64,000 nt of DNA from Aspidapion aeneum. Lineage: Eukaryota > Arthropoda > Insecta > Coleoptera > Brentidae. Below the pieces are notes generated by a model, which searched no databases, was not told where the DNA came from, and worked only from the letters and a program-made list of their open reading frames with translations. The stretch lies in NCBI GenBank assembly GCA_963576565.1, contig OY755038.1:174699287-174763286 (forward strand), written 5' to 3'. The position numbers were made by a program, and so were the translations under genes. Positions 1 to 10,761 of the stretch are shown in pieces. The first letter of the stretch is position 1, and each line of letters begins with the position of its first letter.

Positions 1-289
1 CTGATGATTTAGAAAAAATTATTTAACTTTGCTTATTTAAACGTTACTGATAGATTAATATTAACGGAGATACCTATTAAGTAAAATATGTTCAATTCAA
101 TCAAATCACCCGGTACGTAACATATGTCAACTTTTTTGACATTTTAAAAATATCTGTGTTTTGTTTACCGAGATGTCTTGTTTTTCCCAGTTTTTTTTGT
201 TAAATTTCGAAAAACTAAACAACAATGTTTTTTTTTTACTTTTTCGACCGCCATCTTTAACAAATAAATAAGAGTAATATAAAACTACA
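1..289. other. AT-rich flank, no gene
   Basis: No supportable coding sequence. It carries one CCGCCATCTT motif (248-257), the first of a series that resumes beyond the Tc1-like insertion, so this DNA and 1852-2500 were once contiguous. Confidence 0.6.
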
Positions 290-291
290 TA

Positions 292-1849
292 CACTGGTGG
301 CCAAAAGTAGATTGACAAAATGCAATTTTTATTGATGTATATCATTAAAAGTACAAAAAACAACAAAGTAGCTTGTTAGTGTATCGGTATGAAAACACAA
401 TGCTTTAAGTAAACAATATGCATAGTTTTATTCTTTAATGCTTTTATCTTATTTTTTAAATTAAATAAATTCCAATGTTTGAATCAATATCAGCTGACCA
501 AAAGTAGATTTACAGTCGAAGTTTTTATTAAGTCTGAGCTTCTTGCTTTGATTATATTTATTTATTTTCTGTATAACAAAAGATTCATAATGCCACGTGG
601 TATTGTTTTATCGACTGATATAAAAACACGAATAATCGATGATTACCGAAAAGGAGTTACGCAGGCGAATATTGCTAGAAAATATTCCCTTTTAAGGGCA
701 ACAGTTGGTCAAATAATAAAAAGATTTAATTTTCGTGGAAGTGTCGTTCCTCTGAAAAAAACCGGCCGGCCAAAAAAGACCTCTAGTGATGTGGATAAAT
801 TAATTTTGAAAAAAGCCAAATTTGATCCATTTGCTACTTCCAATGAAATTAAGCTGTATTTGGAAGAACATGGTGTTGGTTCAGTAAGTTCTCGTACCAT
901 TAGAAGGAGACTTCAAGACAGTGATTTAAAAACAAAACGCCCTGCAAAAAAACCAATGCTTAGTTTGCAAAATGTAAGGGCGCGACTAGCCTTCGCTGGA
1001 AAATATGGTCACTGGACGGCTTCTCAGTGGAAAAAAATTATTTTCAGTGATGATCAAAATTCAACTTGATTAATTCGGATGGCAAAAAATATGTTAGGCG
1101 TCCCGTAAATACAAGGTATGATCCCAAGTATACCATATCCACGGTAAAGCATGGAGGTGGCTCTGTGATGGTGTGGGGGTGCTTTTCGGGATATGGAATG
1201 GGTCCGCTACACCTGATAGAAGGCATCATGGACGCTATATGTACAAAGACATATTGCAAGATGTTTTGTCACCTTACGCTGATGAAGTCATGCCCTTGGA
1301 TCACTACTTCCAACACGATAATGATCCAAATCACGCATTCAAAGTTGTTAAGGATTGGTTAGCACAGGAAAAAATTAATGTACTGACTTGGCCTTAACAG
1401 TCACCAGACCTAAACCCGATAGAAAATATTTGCGACTACATTGACCGTCAAATCAGAACCAAAAATAGACAGGAACTTTTCGAAGCTTTAAGAATGGGTT
1501 GGGGATCGATTGATGAGTCTATGCCCAAGCGATTAATGGAAGTTGTAAGGAATAGAGGCTATGCAACACACTACTGAGTTAAAACATTTATTTTTGCTTT
1601 TGTTAATTATTTTGTTTAAAATATTAAATTGTCAATCTACTTTTGTCCACTGGAAAATGATTTAAGTTTTTAAATAAATTTGTAACAAATATGATTTTTG
1701 TGTAATAACACTACAAGTATGTCTACAAAGAGTAGATGTTCTGTCATTTTATATCTAAGTAACAGCACACCTAGTTTATCATTTCCTATCCGTTAAGGGG
1801 GAGACAATTTAAAAATTGTGGTTTGTCAATCTACTTTTGGCCACCAGTG
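292..1849 (+). mobile_element. Tc1/mariner-like DNA transposon with IR/DR ends
   Basis: A 1558-bp element flanked by TA (290-291 and 1850-1851), the target duplication of this superfamily. The ends are near-perfect inverted repeats: CACTGGTGGCCAAAAGTAGA at the left and its complement at the right. A second, inner pair of related sites lies at 495-514 and 1630-1653, giving an outer and an inner binding site at each end, the IR/DR layout known from Tc1-type elements. The transposase between them is broken, so the copy is probably non-autonomous, but its ends look well preserved. Confidence 0.93.
590..1577 (+). pseudogene. Tc1-like DD34E transposase, broken
   Basis: The start is the ATG at 590, which opens with MPRG, rather than any upstream in-frame codon, because homology begins there. 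The N-terminal part is a paired-type helix-turn-helix region (ARKYSLLRATVGQIIKRF) followed by a GRPKK basic motif and a second HTH-like segment ending at RRRL. The catalytic domain shows the first acidic residue in IIFSD, the second in QHDNDPNH and the Glu in SPDLNPIEN, with 34 residues between the last two (DD34E). Lesions: a frameshift near 1056 just after the first catalytic Asp, a second near 1230, and an in-frame TAA at 1395-1397. Three defects mean no functional product. About 328 codons, normal for the family. Confidence 0.92.
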
Positions 1850-1851
1850 TA

Positions 1852-2500
1852 TCTTGGTAAAAAATTACCAAACCAAGAAGATAATGTTGTTTTTATATTT
1901 TGAACGCCGCCATCTTAATTAATAATAGACATGTGTCATTTATGATGAAATATTTAAAATCGGCGACCCCTATTTAGTATAAATCGATATATTACACGGC
2001 AATACTAGTTCTGCCAAACAAGAACAAAAAAATAACTTTTTTATCTAAACATCGGCCGCCATCTTAAAATGTTTAATGTCAAATTGTAAATTTTTTTAAA
2101 TTTTTACAAAACTTGATAAAATCCAGAAAAAAATTTTTTTTTAGTTAATTTGGTCTACAGGTTATAAAGGTCTCTTTTATTTTTGACATATTAAACGCCA
2201 TCTTTGTGTCGGCTGAGAAACTAATAACTTTTTTTCATTAGGTTTAAAGAGCTGGTCAGTGGCTTTCATATGAGATATTAAAAATAAATATCGCGCAAAA
2301 AATAAAGAAAATATCGAAGAAAAACGATTTTTTTAAAAATATAGCCGCCATTTTGTTTTAAAGTGACAGGTGTATTTTTTTACATTTTTGAATTAAGTAG
2401 GTCCCACTTAAAGTAAGTTTATCAAAATTAATTTAATTTTTCTTAAAACAGGGACTTCATTTTTTTTCTTAACTTTGGCAGCCGCCATCTTGGATTCCGA
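1852..2500. repeat. Degenerate repeat with phased GCCGCCATCTT motifs
   Basis: No coding sequence. The motif CCGCCATCTT or a one-base variant recurs on the same strand at 1907, 2056, 2195, 2345 and 2482, spaced 137-150 bp. The sequence between motifs is AT-rich and only weakly alike, which suggests an old tandem repeat in which this GC-rich block has stayed recognisable. The core resembles the YY1/Pho-type GCCAT recognition motif; a regulatory role is speculation. Confidence 0.5.
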
Positions 2501-2769
2501 TGCCGGAAATCAGGGGATCCTCGATTGAAAATTTAGCTTTTGATGCTAGCTCCTACCATGCCAAATATAAAAAAATATACCCTTTTCGCAGCTTTTTATT
2601 GAAATACCCTACAAATTTACTTTACTATAAAACATCTATAAAAATCCTTTACGCAATTTTTTTGAAATTTGTTTTTGTTAAGTAAAGTTAGGTCCATTAG
2701 GTCGACTGTTGAATCTTGGTAGTTGTAGTGTTTGGTATCCTGGTAACACTAAAATTTACGTTTTTTATT

Positions 2770-3302
2770 CCAACAATGGCGGATCCAAAATGGCGGATTT
2801 CTTTATTTTTAAACCGATTTGTCTGAAACTTGAAAGTTTGCAGTGCCTGAGATCACTAAATACAGTTTTATCCTCAAACTTACAAAATTCAAAATGGCGA
2901 ATCATAAATGGCGGATTTTCTTATTTACTAACCGATTTGTCTCAAACTTAAAATATTACATTGCTTGAGGTCATTTAACAAAATTTTTTACCCAAACTTA
3001 AAAAAATTAAAATGGGGGATTTTTTTATTTACTAACCGATTTGTCTCAAACTTGAAATATTACATTGCTTGAGGTCATTTAACAAAATTTTTTACTCAAA
3101 CTTAAAAAAATCAAAATGGCGGATCCAAAATGGCGGATTTTCTTATTTACTAACCGATTTGTCTCAAACTTGAAATATTACATTGCTTGAGGTCATTTAA
3201 CAAAATTTTTTACTCAAACTTAAAAAAATCAAAATGGCGGATTTTCTTATTTACGAACCGATTTGCCTCAAACTTGAAATATTACATTGCTTGAGGTCAT
3301 TA
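2770..3302. repeat. Tandem repeat with alternating 118/104-bp units
   Basis: Units share a block reading CATTGCTTGAGGTCATTTAA, with anchors at 2841 (diverged), 2959, 3063, 3181 and 3285. The steps are 118, 104, 118 and 104 bp. The 14-bp difference is an extra copy of GGATCCAAAATGGC-type sequence next to AAAATGGCGGATT. The alternation implies a 222-bp dimer as the amplified unit. The short open frames here are repeat-derived. Confidence 0.8.
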
Positions 3303-3589
3303 TTAACCTTTGCACACAGACCCCTTTATATAGCTATAGACAGATTTTGTATAAGACGCAAAATTGTGCTGCCGCCTCGTGTAAATTCAAGTTAACATGT
3401 TCTCTAGACACCGCTTGCAGCGTTCGTTGATATCTGAATTAGTCGACCGTCAACTGTAAGATAAAGTGGTTGTGGGGTCCTCCTGACCCATAGGTGTCTT
3501 TAACGTTACATATTTTTCATTTACAAAAAGTGGTTAATATTCCAAATATTCTTTTTAGTCAGTAGTTTTATTTCGTTTTGATGTTTATT

Positions 3590-4135
3590 AGTTGTTCTGT
3601 CTATTTCTATTTACCCTTCTGCAATCCATCTCTTCTCTGTCTCTCGCCGTGTTCATCCATCTAGTTCCCGCCTGTTTCTTCAAATCGTCCGCTCATCTCA
3701 TTTGGGGTCTTCCCCGAGGGGTGGCTCGGTATTTCCTTTTGGTGTACAGGTTAGGGGAAATACCAGGAAAATGCTTGGGAAGTACTGGGAAATATACTCG
3801 GAAATACCGGGAAGTGCTTGGGAAATACTAAGAAAAACCATTGAAATTTGAGGAAATACTGGAAAATACCGTAGGTATTATATCGTAGGTATTTCCTTTT
3901 GGTGTACAAAAATCGGCGATCGAGCCACCTCTCGGTCTTCTCCTACTTCTTTTATATTTCCAAGGTCTCCATTTTACAATACATTTGTTCCATCGATTGT
4001 CTTTCTGTCTGATATTATGACCGGCAAATTTCCATTTAAATTTTGCTACTTCTCCTCTGACATCCCTTACTTTTGTTTTGTTTCTTATCCATTCATTCCT
4101 TTTTCTATATATATTTATTACTCGATTATATTTCA
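3590..4135 (-). mobile_element. RTE-like LINE 3' fragment, interrupted
   Basis: The minus strand encodes the C-terminal tail of a LINE reverse transcriptase: a FAGH/FAGQ-like segment, then RSRGRPQ, RWADD and finally TRW followed by DREEW-like residues, in broken frames. A sister fragment without the interruption lies at 21600-21905. This copy is split by a 220-bp insertion at 3715-3934. It is far too short to be active. Confidence 0.7.
3715..3934. mobile_element. hAT-type MITE inside the LINE fragment
   Basis: The inverted ends are CGAGGGGTGGCTCG and the complement CGAGCCACCTCTCG (one mismatch). It is flanked by 8-bp direct repeats GTCTTCCC (3707-3714) and GTCTTCTC (3935-3942). The uninterrupted LINE copy near 21720 has only one such site, which proves the insertion. 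The interior has repeated GGGAAATACC-like segments and two copies of GGTATTTCCTTTTGGTGTAC. The 8-bp duplication suggests hAT mobilisation. Confidence 0.82.
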
Positions 4136-4454
4136 GATTATGGATGAAGCCAGCACGTCATATGACCGCAAGCGGTATCTAACGGATCTTACATAATAAT
4201 TTTACTTTGTTTGTAGTTTGAAAATAAACCAATGTGGTTTTTTTTGATGGTACAGTATAACTCTTGGAAGCGACTGAACTTTAATTTAAAAATATGATGA
4301 AATAAATGTTTTTTTGTTAGTATGAAGTTTTATTTAATACAAACTTTTGTCATAAATAATTTTTCAAGCTCCTTAATCACTAAAAATATCTGGGGTGTCT
4401 GACCCCAGGGTGTCCTTCATGCTTGAAAAATTAACGGTGTCCAGTGAAGGTTAA

Positions 4455-5340
4455 TATATTTGGCTTTGAAATCAAATTGTTCGAATGGTGCATTAAACTC
4501 TACCGAAAGATAGTTGACTTTTGACCAAGACCAAAAATGATAAATTTTGAGTTAGAACTCGACAAACCTAACTGATTTGTACATTTTTGAGAAATAATGT
4601 TCACTTGACTGCAATTTTTTTGAAACAGCCTCTTTTATCAAGAATTCTAACCACAGCAGTGCAGGGTAGCATCATTTTGGGCAGGCATTGTATATTTTGA
4701 GAAGTAGCACTAGAAATCGCGCTGAATTGATTTGAATTGAAGTAGGTTGAATTGAATGAAGCTGAATTTGCATCCAACTGATTTAAATTGAATGGATTAG
4801 AGCTTAAATCGAATTGGTTGGAATAATTATCAAGACCTTGAGACGGTACAAGATGTTGAATCTATAACAAAACGGGATTTGAAAATAAATAGTATTTTTG
4901 CCATGTAGAAGTTTTTGCATATTTTTAATTAAATATTGTTTTCTAACACTGGGTTAAGAACAAAAACATTTATGACAACCAGCGACTTGTTTTTAGACAT
5001 GACTTTCAGGATGGCGTTATTTTAAAAAAACAATTCGGCTCACTTGTTCTTGCGCCACTAACATCATCATGATTTATATTTTGTAACTGAAAACAAATTA
5101 AGTAAATTATTTTCAATTTTTTCAAAACACACAGGGAAATTTTAACTTGTAACGGAACGCAAAGTCCGGGTATCCCTAGCTTACGTTGGTGTCTTGTTTT
5201 TTGATCCAGAGCATTTAAAGCACAATTCTCGTCTTTCTCCGCATAGCGCATAGGTTCAGGCCAATCAATGGTTTTTCGTAAGCATCACTTTGCTTGATCT
5301 AAGGGAAATGTTAACTTTTGTCAACTATTTTCATAAAATT
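4455..5340. other. AT-rich DNA, no gene recognised
   Basis: Contains a low-complexity stretch of GAATTGAATT-like repeats at about 4715-4830. The open frame at 5006-5251 (minus) has no recognisable features. Ends at the 12-bp direct repeat ATTATTTTTGTT (5341-5352) that borders the satellite structure. Confidence 0.5.
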
Positions 5341-5506
5341 ATTATTTTTGTTAACAAACGTGAAATTTCGTACCCGTGAATTTAAAAATCAAACAAGTTT
5401 AATGGCTAATCGGGCAAAAAGGAGTTTCTTGTTTCCCTTATATTTTTCCGTGGGTAGCTTGAAAGCTTAACCTCACGGGGGTCCAAGATCTAATGGACAC
5501 CTAATA

Positions 5507-5554
5507 AGTGTTGACAGTTAACCGTTTCGTCCTTATGGGACTCCTCAGAACACT
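5507..5554 (-). ncRNA. Hammerhead ribozyme, type I (left copy 1)
   Basis: Read on the minus strand, the 48 nt run: stem I AGTGTT; core CTGAGGA (C3 U4 G5 A6 N7 G8 A9, position 7 being free); stem II GTCC, loop CATAA, GGAC; core GAA (G12 A13 A14); stem III ACGG, loop TTAA, CTGT; cleavage residue C17 (the GTC triplet); and AACACT, which closes stem I perfectly. Stem III is 4 bp with one G-U pair. Stem I is the open stem, making this type I. Flanking ACC and GGT can extend stem I beyond an internal loop, as expected for loop I-loop II contacts. Every conserved core base is present. Cutting in tandem copies would release monomer RNAs. Confidence 0.93.
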
Positions 5555-6019
5555 GCTGGTCAAGTGACAAATCTTGCGAAGTTAATCAGACGGTTTTGTC
5601 TCTAATTAAATGTAATTAGTGAGCGAACTATAGCAAGAGGCGCCATCTACCGAGATACGAGAGTAACAAAAAACCAAAAGCAGGGAAAACACTGCTATAC
5701 AATATCGATCAATGAAAAGATCGAATGCAAATAATAGAAAACAAATATAGTCCGTGATCTACGACAGCTCTTTGTCTTTTCAGGCCGGATCAACGCATTT
5801 TGCATTTTTACCCGTCATCAAGACAGTGAGCGTCAATCAACGGAATTTTTAAGCCAAATAATACTAACAAACGTGAAATTTCGTACCCGTGAATTTAAAA
5901 ATCAAACAAGTTTAATGGCTAATCGGGCAAAAAGGAGTTTTTTGTTTCCCTTATATTTTTCCGTAGGTAGCTTGAAAGCTTAACCTCACGGGGGTCCAAG
6001 ATCTAATGGAAACCTAATA

Positions 6020-6067
6020 AGTGTTGACAGTTAACCGTTTCGTCCTTATGGGACTCCTCAGAACACT
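6020..6067 (-). ncRNA. Hammerhead ribozyme, left copy 2
   Basis: Identical to the consensus of left copy 1. It lies in the 497-bp monomer; the 16-bp deletion of that monomer is well away from the ribozyme. Confidence 0.92.
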
Positions 6068-6516
6068 GCTGGTCAAGTGACAAATCTTGCGAAGTTAATC
6101 AGACGGTTTTGTCTCTAATTAAATGTAATTAGTGAGCGAACTATAGCAAGAGGCGCCATCTACCGAGATACGAGAGAAACAAAAAACACTGCTATACAAT
6201 ATCGATCAATGAAAAGATCGAATGCAAATAAAAGAAAACAACTATAGTCCGTGACCTACGACAGCTCTTTGTCTTTTCAGGCCGGATCAACGCATTTGGC
6301 ATTTTTACCCGTCATCAAGACAGTGAGCGTCAATCAACGGAATTTTTAAGCCAAATAATACTAACAAACGTGAAATTTCGTACCCGTGAATTTAAAAATC
6401 AAACAAGTTTAATGGCTAATCGAGCAAAAAGGAGTTTTTTGTTTCCCTTATATTTTTCCGTGGGTAGCTTGAAAGCTTAACCTCACGGGGGTCCAAGATC
6501 TAATGGACACCTAATA

Positions 6517-6564
6517 AGTGTTGACAGTTAACCGTTTCGTCCTTATGGGACTCCTCAGAACACT
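6517..6564 (-). ncRNA. Hammerhead ribozyme, left copy 3
   Basis: Consensus core and all three stems intact. Confidence 0.92.
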
Positions 6565-7029
6565 GCTGGTCAAGTGACAAATCTTGCGAAGTTAATCAGA
6601 CGGTTTTGTCTCTAATTAAATGTAATTAGTGAGCGAACTATAGCAAGAGGCGCCATCTACCGAGATACGGGAGAAACAAAAAACCAAAAGCAGGGAAAAC
6701 ACTGCTGTACAATATCGATCAATGAAAAGATCGAATGCAAATAAAAGAAAACAACTATAGTCCGTGACCTACGACAGCTCTTTGTCTTTTCAGGCCGGAT
6801 CAACGCATTTTGCATTTTTACCCGTCATCAAGACAGTGAGCGTCAATCAACAGAATTTTTAAGCCAAATAATACTAACAAACGTGAAATTTCGTACCCGT
6901 GAATTTAAAAATCAAACATTTTTAATGGCTAATCGAGCAAAAAGGAGTTTTTTGTTTCCCTTATATTTTTCCGTGGGTAGCTTGAAAGCTTAACCTCACG
7001 GGGGTCCAAGATCTAATGGACACCTAATA

Positions 7030-7077
7030 AGTGTTGACAGTTAACCGTTTCGTCCTTATGGGACTCCTCAGAACACT
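7030..7077 (-). ncRNA. Hammerhead ribozyme, left copy 4
   Basis: Consensus core and all three stems intact. Confidence 0.92.
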
Positions 7078-7540
7078 GCTGGTCAAGTGACAAATCTTGC
7101 GAAGTTAATCAGACGGTTTTGTCTCTAATTAAATGTAATTAGTGAGCGAACTATAGCAAGAGGTGCCATCTACCGAGATACGAGAGAAACAAAAAACCAA
7201 AAGCAGGGAAAACACTGCTATACAATATCGATCAATGAAAAGATCGAATGCAAATAAAAGAAAACAACTATAGTCCGTGACCTACGACAGCTCTTTGTCT
7301 TTTCAGGCCGGATCAACGCATTTTGTATTTTTACCCGTCATCAAGACAGTGAGCGTCAATCAACGGAATTTTTAAGCCAAATAATACTAACAAACGTGAA
7401 ATTTCGTACCCGTGAATTTAAAAATCAAACAAGTTTAATGGCTAATCGGGCAAAAAGGAGTTTTTTGTTTCCCTTATATTTTTCCGTGGGTAGCTTGAAA
7501 TTAACCTCACGGGGGTCCAAGATCTAATGGACACCTAATA

Positions 7541-7588
7541 AGTGTTGACAGTTAACCGTTTTGTCCTTATGGGACTCCTCAGAACACT
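7541..7588 (-). ncRNA. Hammerhead ribozyme, left copy 5, core mutated
   Basis: The plus-strand C to T change at 7562 turns the catalytic G12 of the GAA core into A. G12 is the general base in hammerheads, so this copy should be inactive. The stems are intact. Confidence 0.88.
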
Positions 7589-8053
7589 GCTGGTCAAGTG
7601 ACAAATCTTGCGAAGTTAATCAGACGGTTTTGTCTCTAATTAAATGTAATTAGTGAGCGAACTATAGCAAGAGGCGCCATCTACTGAGATACCAGAGAAA
7701 CAAAAAACCAAAAGCAGGGAAAACACTGCTATACAATATCGATCAATGAAAAGATCGAATGCAAATAAAAGAAAACAACTATAGTCCGTGACCTACGACA
7801 GCTCTTTGTCTTTTCAGGCCGGATCAACGCATTTTGCATTTTTACCCGTCATCAAGACAGTGAGCGTCAATCAACGGAATTTTTAAGCCAAATAATACTA
7901 ACAAACGTGAAATTTCGTACCCGTGAATTTAAAAATCAAACAAGTTTAATGGCTAATCGGGCAAAAAGGAGTTTTTTGTTTCCCTTATATTTTTCCGTGG
8001 GTAGCTTGAAAGCTTAACCTCACGGGGGTCCAAGATCTAATGGACACCTAATA

Positions 8054-8101
8054 AGTGTTGACAGTTAACCGTTTCGTCCTTATGGGACTCCTCAGAACAC
8101 T
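8054..8101 (-). ncRNA. Hammerhead ribozyme, left copy 6
   Basis: Consensus core and all three stems intact. Confidence 0.92.
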
Positions 8102-8566
8102 GCTGGTCAAGTGACAAATCTTGCGAAGTTAATCAGACGGTTTTGTCTCTAATTAAATGTAATTAGTGAGCGAACTATAGCAAGAGGCGCCATCTACCGA
8201 GATACGAGAGAAACAAAAAACCAAAAGCAGGGAAAACACTGCTATACAATATCGATCAATGAAAAGATCGAATGCAAATAAAAGAAAACAACTATAGTCC
8301 GGGACCTACGACAGCTCTTTGTCTTTTCAGGCCGGATCAACGCATTTTGCATTTTTACCCGTCATCAAGACAGTGAGCGTCAATCAACGGAATTTTTAAG
8401 CCAAATAATACTAACAAACGTGAGATTTCGTACCCGTGAATTTAAAAATCAAACAAGTTTAATGGCTAATCGGGCAAAAAGGAGTTTTTTGTTTCCCTTA
8501 TATTTTTCCGTGGGTAGCTTGAAAGCTTAACCTCACGGGGGTCCAAGATCTAATGGACACCTAATA

Positions 8567-8614
8567 AGTGTTGACAGTTAACCGTTTCGTCCTTATGGAA
8601 CTTCTCAGAACACT
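8567..8614 (-). ncRNA. Hammerhead ribozyme, left copy 7, core mutated
   Basis: Two changes from the consensus. The one at 8603 converts the invariant G8 to A (CTGAGAA instead of CTGAGGA), which should abolish cleavage. The other, at 8599, leaves a U-G pair in stem II. Confidence 0.88.
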
Positions 8615-9079
8615 GCTGGTCAAGTGACAAATCTTGCGAAGTTAATCAGACGGTTTTGTCTCTAATTAAATGTAATTAGTGAGCGAACTATAGCAAGAGG
8701 CGCCATCTACCGAGATACGAGAGAAACAAAAAACCAAAAGCAGGGAAAACACTGCTATACAATATCGATCAATGAAAAGATCGAATGCAAATAAAAGAAA
8801 ACAACTATAGTCCGTGACCTACGACAGCTCTTTGTCTTTTCAGGCCGGATCAACGCATTTTGCATTTTTATCCGTCATCAAGACAGTGAGCGTCAATCAA
8901 CGGAATTTTTAAGCCAAATAATACTAACAAACGTAAAATTTCGTACCCGTGAATTTAAAAATCAAACAAGTTTAATGGCTAATTGGGCAAAAAGGAGTTT
9001 TTTGTTTCCCTTATATTTTTCCGTGGGTAGCTTGAAAGCTTAACCTCACGGGGGTCCAAGATCTAATGGACACCTAATA

Positions 9080-9127
9080 AGTGTTGACAGTTAACCGTTT
9101 CGTCCTTATGGGACTCCTCAGAACACT
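9080..9127 (-). ncRNA. Hammerhead ribozyme, left copy 8
   Basis: Consensus core and all three stems intact. Confidence 0.92.
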
Positions 9128-9592
9128 GCTGGTCAAGTGACAAATCTTGCGAAGTTAATCAGACGGTTTTGTCTCTAATTGAATGTAATTAGTGAGCGAA
9201 CTATAGCAAGAGGCGCCATCTACCGAGATACGAGAGAAACAAAAAACCAAAAGCAGGGAAAACACTGCTATACAATATCGATCAATGAAAAGATCGAATG
9301 CAAATAAAAGAAAACAACTATAGTCCGTGACCTACGACAGCTCTTTGTCTTTTCAGGCCGGATCAACGCATTTTGCATTTTTACCCGTCATCAAGACAGT
9401 GAGCGTCAATCAACGGAATTTTTAAGCCAAATAATACTAACAAACGTAAAATTTCGTACCCGTGAATTTAAAAATCAAACAAGTTTAATGGCTAATTGGG
9501 CAAAAAGGAGTTTTTTGTTTCCCTTATATTTTTCCGTGGGTAGCTTGAAAGCTTAACCTCACGGGGGTCCAAGATCTAATGGACACCTAATA

Positions 9593-9640
9593 AGTGTTGA
9601 CAGTTAACCGTTTCGTCCTTATGGGACTCCTCAGAACACT
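9593..9640 (-). ncRNA. Hammerhead ribozyme, left copy 9 (innermost)
   Basis: Consensus sequence in the partial monomer next to the spacer. It faces outward, away from right copy 1 at 9736. Confidence 0.92.
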
Positions 9641-9674
9641 GCTGGTCAAGTGACAAATCTTGCGAAGTTAATCA

Positions 9675-9701
9675 GACGGTTTTGTCTCTCTTTCTAAAAA
9701 T
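9675..9701. other. Spacer at the centre of the inverted arrays
   Basis: 27 bp between TTGCGAAGTTAATCA (ending 9674) and its complement (from 9702). The first part, up to about 9688, still follows the left-arm monomer; the rest, TTTCTAAAAAT, matches neither arm. This is the junction where array orientation flips. Confidence 0.9.
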
Positions 9702-9735
9702 TGATTAACTTCGCAAGATTTGTCACTTGACCAGC

Positions 9736-9783
9736 AGTGTTCTGAGGAGTCCCATAAGGACGAAACGGTTAACTGTCAACACT
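9736..9783 (+). ncRNA. Hammerhead ribozyme, right copy 1
   Basis: Consensus; predicted cleavage after C9777. Confidence 0.93.
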
Positions 9784-10248
9784 TATTAGGTGTCTATTAG
9801 ATCTTGGACCCCCGTGAGGTTAAGCTTTCAAGCTACCCACGGAAAAATATAAGGGAAACAAAAAACTCCTTTTTGCCCGATTAGCCATTAAACTTGTTTG
9901 ATTTTTAAATTCACGGGTACGAAATTTCACGTTTGTTAGTATTATTTGGCTTAAAAATTCCGTTGATTGACGCTCACTGTCTTGATGACGGGTAAAAATG
10001 CAAAATGCGTTGATCCGGCCTGAAAAGACAAAGAGCTGTCGTAGGTTACGGACTATAGTTGTTTTCTTTTATTTGCATTCGATCTTTTCATTGATCGATA
10101 TTGTATAGCAGTGTTTTCCCTGCTTTTGGTTTTTTGTTTCTCTCGTATCTCGGTAGATGGCGCCTCTTGCTATAGTTCGCTCACTAATTACATTTAATTA
10201 GAGACAAAACCATCTGATTAACTTCGCAAGATTTGTCACTTGACCAGC

Positions 10249-10296
10249 AGTGTTCTGAGGAGTCCCATAAGGACGAAACGGTTAACTGTCAACACT
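10249..10296 (+). ncRNA. Hammerhead ribozyme, right copy 2
   Basis: Consensus; predicted cleavage after C10290, 513 nt from the previous site. Confidence 0.92.
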
Positions 10297-10761
10297 TATT
10301 AGGTGTCCATTAGATCTTGGACCCCCGTGAGGTTAAGTTTTCAAGCTACCCACGGAAAAATATAAGGGAAACAAAAAACTCCTTTTTGCCCGATTAGCCA
10401 TTAAACTTGTTTGATTTTTAAATTCACGGGTACGAAATTTCACGTTTGTTAGTATTATTTGGCTTAAAAATTCCGTTGATTGACGCTCACTGTCTTGATG
10501 ACGGGTAAAAATGCAAAATGCGTTGATCCGGCCTGAAAAGACAAAGAGCTGTCGTAGGTCACGGACTATAGTTGTTTTCTTTTATTTGCATTCGATCTTT
10601 TCATTGATCGATATTGTATAGCAGTGTTTTCCCTGCTTTTGGTTTTTTGTTTCTCTCGTATCTCGGTAGAGGGCGCCTCTTGCAATAGTTCGCTCACTAA
10701 TTACATTTAATTAGAGACAAAACCGTCTGATTAACTTCGCAAGATTTGTCACTTGACCAGC

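Larger units (their letters stand above)
3307..4450. mobile_element. Probable piggyBac-like non-autonomous element
   Basis: Flanked on both sides by TTAA (3303-3306 and 4451-4454), the piggyBac target. Both ends begin CCTT when read inward, but the terminal inverted repeat beyond that is weak. Both halves contain a GGGGTC...TGACCC block followed by GGTGTC and T-rich sequence (about 3472-3505 and 4391-4420), a type of subterminal motif often seen in piggyBac-like elements. No transposase is present; the middle is occupied by a LINE remnant. The target site and CCTT ends are seen; the superfamily is inferred. Confidence 0.45.
5352..9674 (-). repeat. Ribozyme satellite, left array (513-bp monomers)
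   Basis: Eight full monomers and a final 228-bp partial one in direct tandem. The anchor TGAAATTTCG (or variant) begins at 5361, 5874, 6371, 6884, 7397, 7908, 8421, 8934 and 9447, giving steps of 513, 497, 513, 513, 511, 513, 513 and 513. The 497-bp unit lacks 16 bp around 6185. Copies are nearly identical, so the array is young or homogenised. There is no long open frame. Each unit holds one hammerhead ribozyme on the minus strand. Strand is given for the ribozyme sense. Confidence 0.97.
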
